Shown here: positions 5,709 to 7,155 of the stretch, in pieces
Position numbering within the stretch: position 1 is the stretch's first letter
Layout: the number at the start of each line of letters is the position of its first letter
Assembly: GCA_041685075.1 (NCBI GenBank)
Contig: JAWLGN010000285.1
Location: forward strand, 1-7,155
Direction of reading: 5' to 3'
Origin: JAMCRM01 sp041685075
GTDB lineage: Bacteria; Acidobacteriota; Terriglobia; Bryobacterales; Bryobacteraceae
DNA length: 7,155 bases
Translations under genes and position numbers: made by a program
The notes under the pieces: model-generated
The model's database searches: none
The model's input: the letters and a program-made list of their open reading frames with translations, nothing else
What the model was told of the DNA's origin: nothing

Positions 5709-7142
5709 ATGGGAGCATCGGGGAGCGGTTCCGAAGCGAAGGGCGCTCAATCCCCACTGTCGGGATGGAAGGGACGGCGCGCCGTTTTGCAGACCGCCTT
5801 CGGGTGTGTGCTCGCATTGCTGGTGTTCTCGACCATCCGGGTCTACCGCATCCAGGAGAGCGTTTCGGAGCAGCACCTGGAGGTTCACCGGATATTCATG
5901 GGGCGCGACGAGGCGCTCTCGCAGCTCCGGCGCAACCTGCTGCTGGGATCGGCGTTCATCCGCGATTTCTTCCTGAGTTCGCGCCCGGACCGGGTGAACA
6001 TTTTCGAATCGCAGCACCGTGAATTGCGGGAGCAGAACCGGAAGGCCTTGGCGGTGCTGGAGGGCTTCGCCGCGTCCGGTGAGGCGGAGGCGGCGGCGCG
6101 CCGCACGGTGCGGGACTACTGGCGGTTGCTGGAAGCGGCCGCGGAGCAGATGGAGACGGCAACCGCTCCGGCGGCGTACGACTTCGTGCAGCACGAGTTG
6201 GCGCCGCGGCGGAGCGCGGCCTACCAGGGGCTGCAGCAGCTCACCGAAATCTATCACGTGGACCTGCAGAAGCGTGAAGCGGAGATTTCCCGGCGGCGGC
6301 AGAGGGCGGCGCAGCGCATAGCCGCGCTGCTGGGCATCTGCGTGGTGCTGGGGCTTCTGGCGGCGTGGCTCGCCATGCGGCACGTGGAGGTGCTGGCGCG
6401 GGAAACGGCGCGGCAGTACGATGCCCTGGCAGAGGCCAAGCGCGAGTTGCAGCAGCTTTCGACGCGGCTGCTGGAGGTGCAGGAGGAGGAACGGCGGCAG
6501 CTTTCCCGCGGCCTGCACGATGAAATCGGCCAGACCCTGACGGCGCTGCGCATCGAGGTATCCCGCGCGCTGGGGAGATCCGTGGTGCCGGAGGTGCGGG
6601 AGCGGCTGGAGCGCGCCCGGATGCTGGCGGAGCGCGGCGTGCAGGCGGTGCGGGATATCTCGCTGCTGCTGCGGCCGTCGCTGCTGGACGATCTGGGGCT
6701 GCTGCCGGCGCTGCAGTGGCAGGCGGAAGACTTCGCGCGGCGCAGTGGGATTGCCTGCGAGTTCGAAGAAGCCGGGGCGGCGGAGGCGCTGCCGGACGCG
6801 GTGAAGACCTGCGTCTACAGGGTGGTGCAGGAAGCGCTGAACAACTGCGAGAAGCACGCGCAAGCGACGCGCGTGCGGCTGCGGATCGACGCCCTGCCGG
6901 AGCGGTTGACCGTGGAAGTGGAGGACAACGGGCGGGGATTCGAAACGGCGCCCGGCGGGATGCCCCGCCAGGTGGAGGGCGTGGGGCTGTTGGGAATGCG
7001 GGAGCGGGCCACGCGCCTGGGCGGGCGCCTGATCTGCGAATCGGCTCCCGGCCGGGGGACGCGCGTGCGGCTCGAGCTGCCGCTTGCCGCCGCCGCAGCA
7101 GCCACACCGTCCGACCCGGCCGCGGTTCCAGAGTCGTTATGA
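5709..7142 (+). CDS. NarL-type membrane sensor histidine kinase (HisKA_3)
   Basis: This 477-residue sensor has a short cytoplasmic N-terminus, a first membrane helix at about 25-43, an extracytoplasmic helical domain of about 160 residues (44-203, four-helix-bundle or CHASE3-like) and a second membrane helix at about 204-222. A coiled segment (229-262) leads into the HisKA_3 dimerisation domain. The phospho-acceptor is H270 in RGLHDEIGQTL. The ATP-binding domain follows, with N box QEALNNCEKHA (374-384), G1 box DNGRGF (406-411) and G2 box GVGLLGM (424-430). All motifs for autophosphorylation are intact. Such kinases phosphorylate LuxR/NarL-type response regulators; the signal cannot be read from the sequence. 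The tail after residue 459 is Ala/Pro-rich and probably disordered. ATG 5709 is supported by GGAAGG at 5698-5703, 5 bases upstream. The stop codon overlaps the next start in ATGA, so the two genes are translationally coupled. G+C content is high again, as on the left side. Confidence 0.93.
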   Translation: MGASGSGSEAKGAQSPLSGWKGRRAVLQTAFGCVLALLVFSTIRVYRIQESVSEQHLEVHRIFMGRDEALSQLRRNLLLGSAFIRDFFLSSRPDRVNIFESQHRELREQNRKALAVLEGFAASGEAEAAARRTVRDYWRLLEAAAEQMETATAPAAYDFVQHELAPRRSAAYQGLQQLTEIYHVDLQKREAEISRRRQRAAQRIAALLGICVVLGLLAAWLAMRHVEVLARETARQYDALAEAKRELQQLSTRLLEVQEEERRQLSRGLHDEIGQTLTALRIEVSRALGRSVVPEVRERLERARMLAERGVQAVRDISLLLRPSLLDDLGLLPALQWQAEDFARRSGIACEFEEAGAAEALPDAVKTCVYRVVQEALNNCEKHAQATRVRLRIDALPERLTVEVEDNGRGFETAPGGMPRQVEGVGLLGMRERATRLGGRLICESAPGRGTRVRLELPLAAAAAATPSDPAAVPESL

Positions 7143-7155
7143 CGCGCATACTGCT
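7139..7155 (+). CDS. Start of a probable LuxR/NarL-type response regulator (partial)
   Basis: The ATG at 7139-7141 overlaps the kinase stop codon (ATGA). Only five codons plus two bases are visible, reading MTRIL. This matches the usual first beta strand of response-regulator receiver domains (M..ILL.DDH). The identity comes mainly from the coupling to a HisKA_3 kinase, whose partner is nearly always encoded next to it. The rest lies outside the window. Confidence 0.6.

Noticed and set aside
5500..5976. Plus-strand frame overlapping the kinase start
   Set aside because: It lacks a good start (TTG only) and its second half is just a different frame of the kinase gene. The first 60 bases have G/C-biased third positions, but this is too short to call a gene.
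5538..6863. Minus-strand open frame of about 440 codons opposite the histidine kinase
   Set aside because: The translation is Arg/His/Pro/Gln-rich and low in complexity, and the plus strand encodes a complete kinase with all motifs.

Overview
The window is GC-rich, gene-dense bacterial DNA (hand counts of two 60-base lines outside the central block give about 68% G+C). The codon usage, the NarL-type sensor kinase and the mixture of small operons would suit a GC-rich soil or sediment phylum such as Acidobacteriota. That assignment is only an impression, because the window has no marker gene that settles taxonomy.

Layout from left to right: (1) the 3' end of a plus-strand membrane-associated protein (1-255). 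(2) Converging on it, a minus-strand two-gene operon. A MoxR-type AAA+ ATPase (2918-2067) is followed, with a 32-base overlap, by a 612-residue protein (2098-260). The N-terminal third of that protein looks like the TraB/Tiki/ChaN-type fold; its C-terminal half I do not recognise. (3) Only 22 bases away and divergent, a plus-strand run: a SpoU-family RNA methyltransferase (2941-3441), an HD-domain phosphohydrolase of the YwfO/dNTPase type (3441-4730) and a YwgA-like protein (4750-5313). (4) A 395-base stretch with no convincing gene but with an open, start-less reading frame, hairpins and a possible promoter. (5) A NarL-type membrane histidine kinase (5709-7142), coupled by an ATGA overlap to the first codons of what is probably its response regulator (7139-end).

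The most interesting parts are two small cassettes. The HD phosphohydrolase and YwgA-like pair has a visibly lower G+C content and different codon choice from its neighbours, and looks like a transferred module. HD dNTPases deplete nucleotides, and the YwgA-like fold resembles the Panacea/SocA antitoxin type, so a defence or toxin-antitoxin role is a reasonable hypothesis. The MoxR and TraB-like pair resembles known MoxR-containing clusters but carries no von Willebrand (VWA) partner within the window. The right-hand kinase and regulator form an ordinary two-component system.
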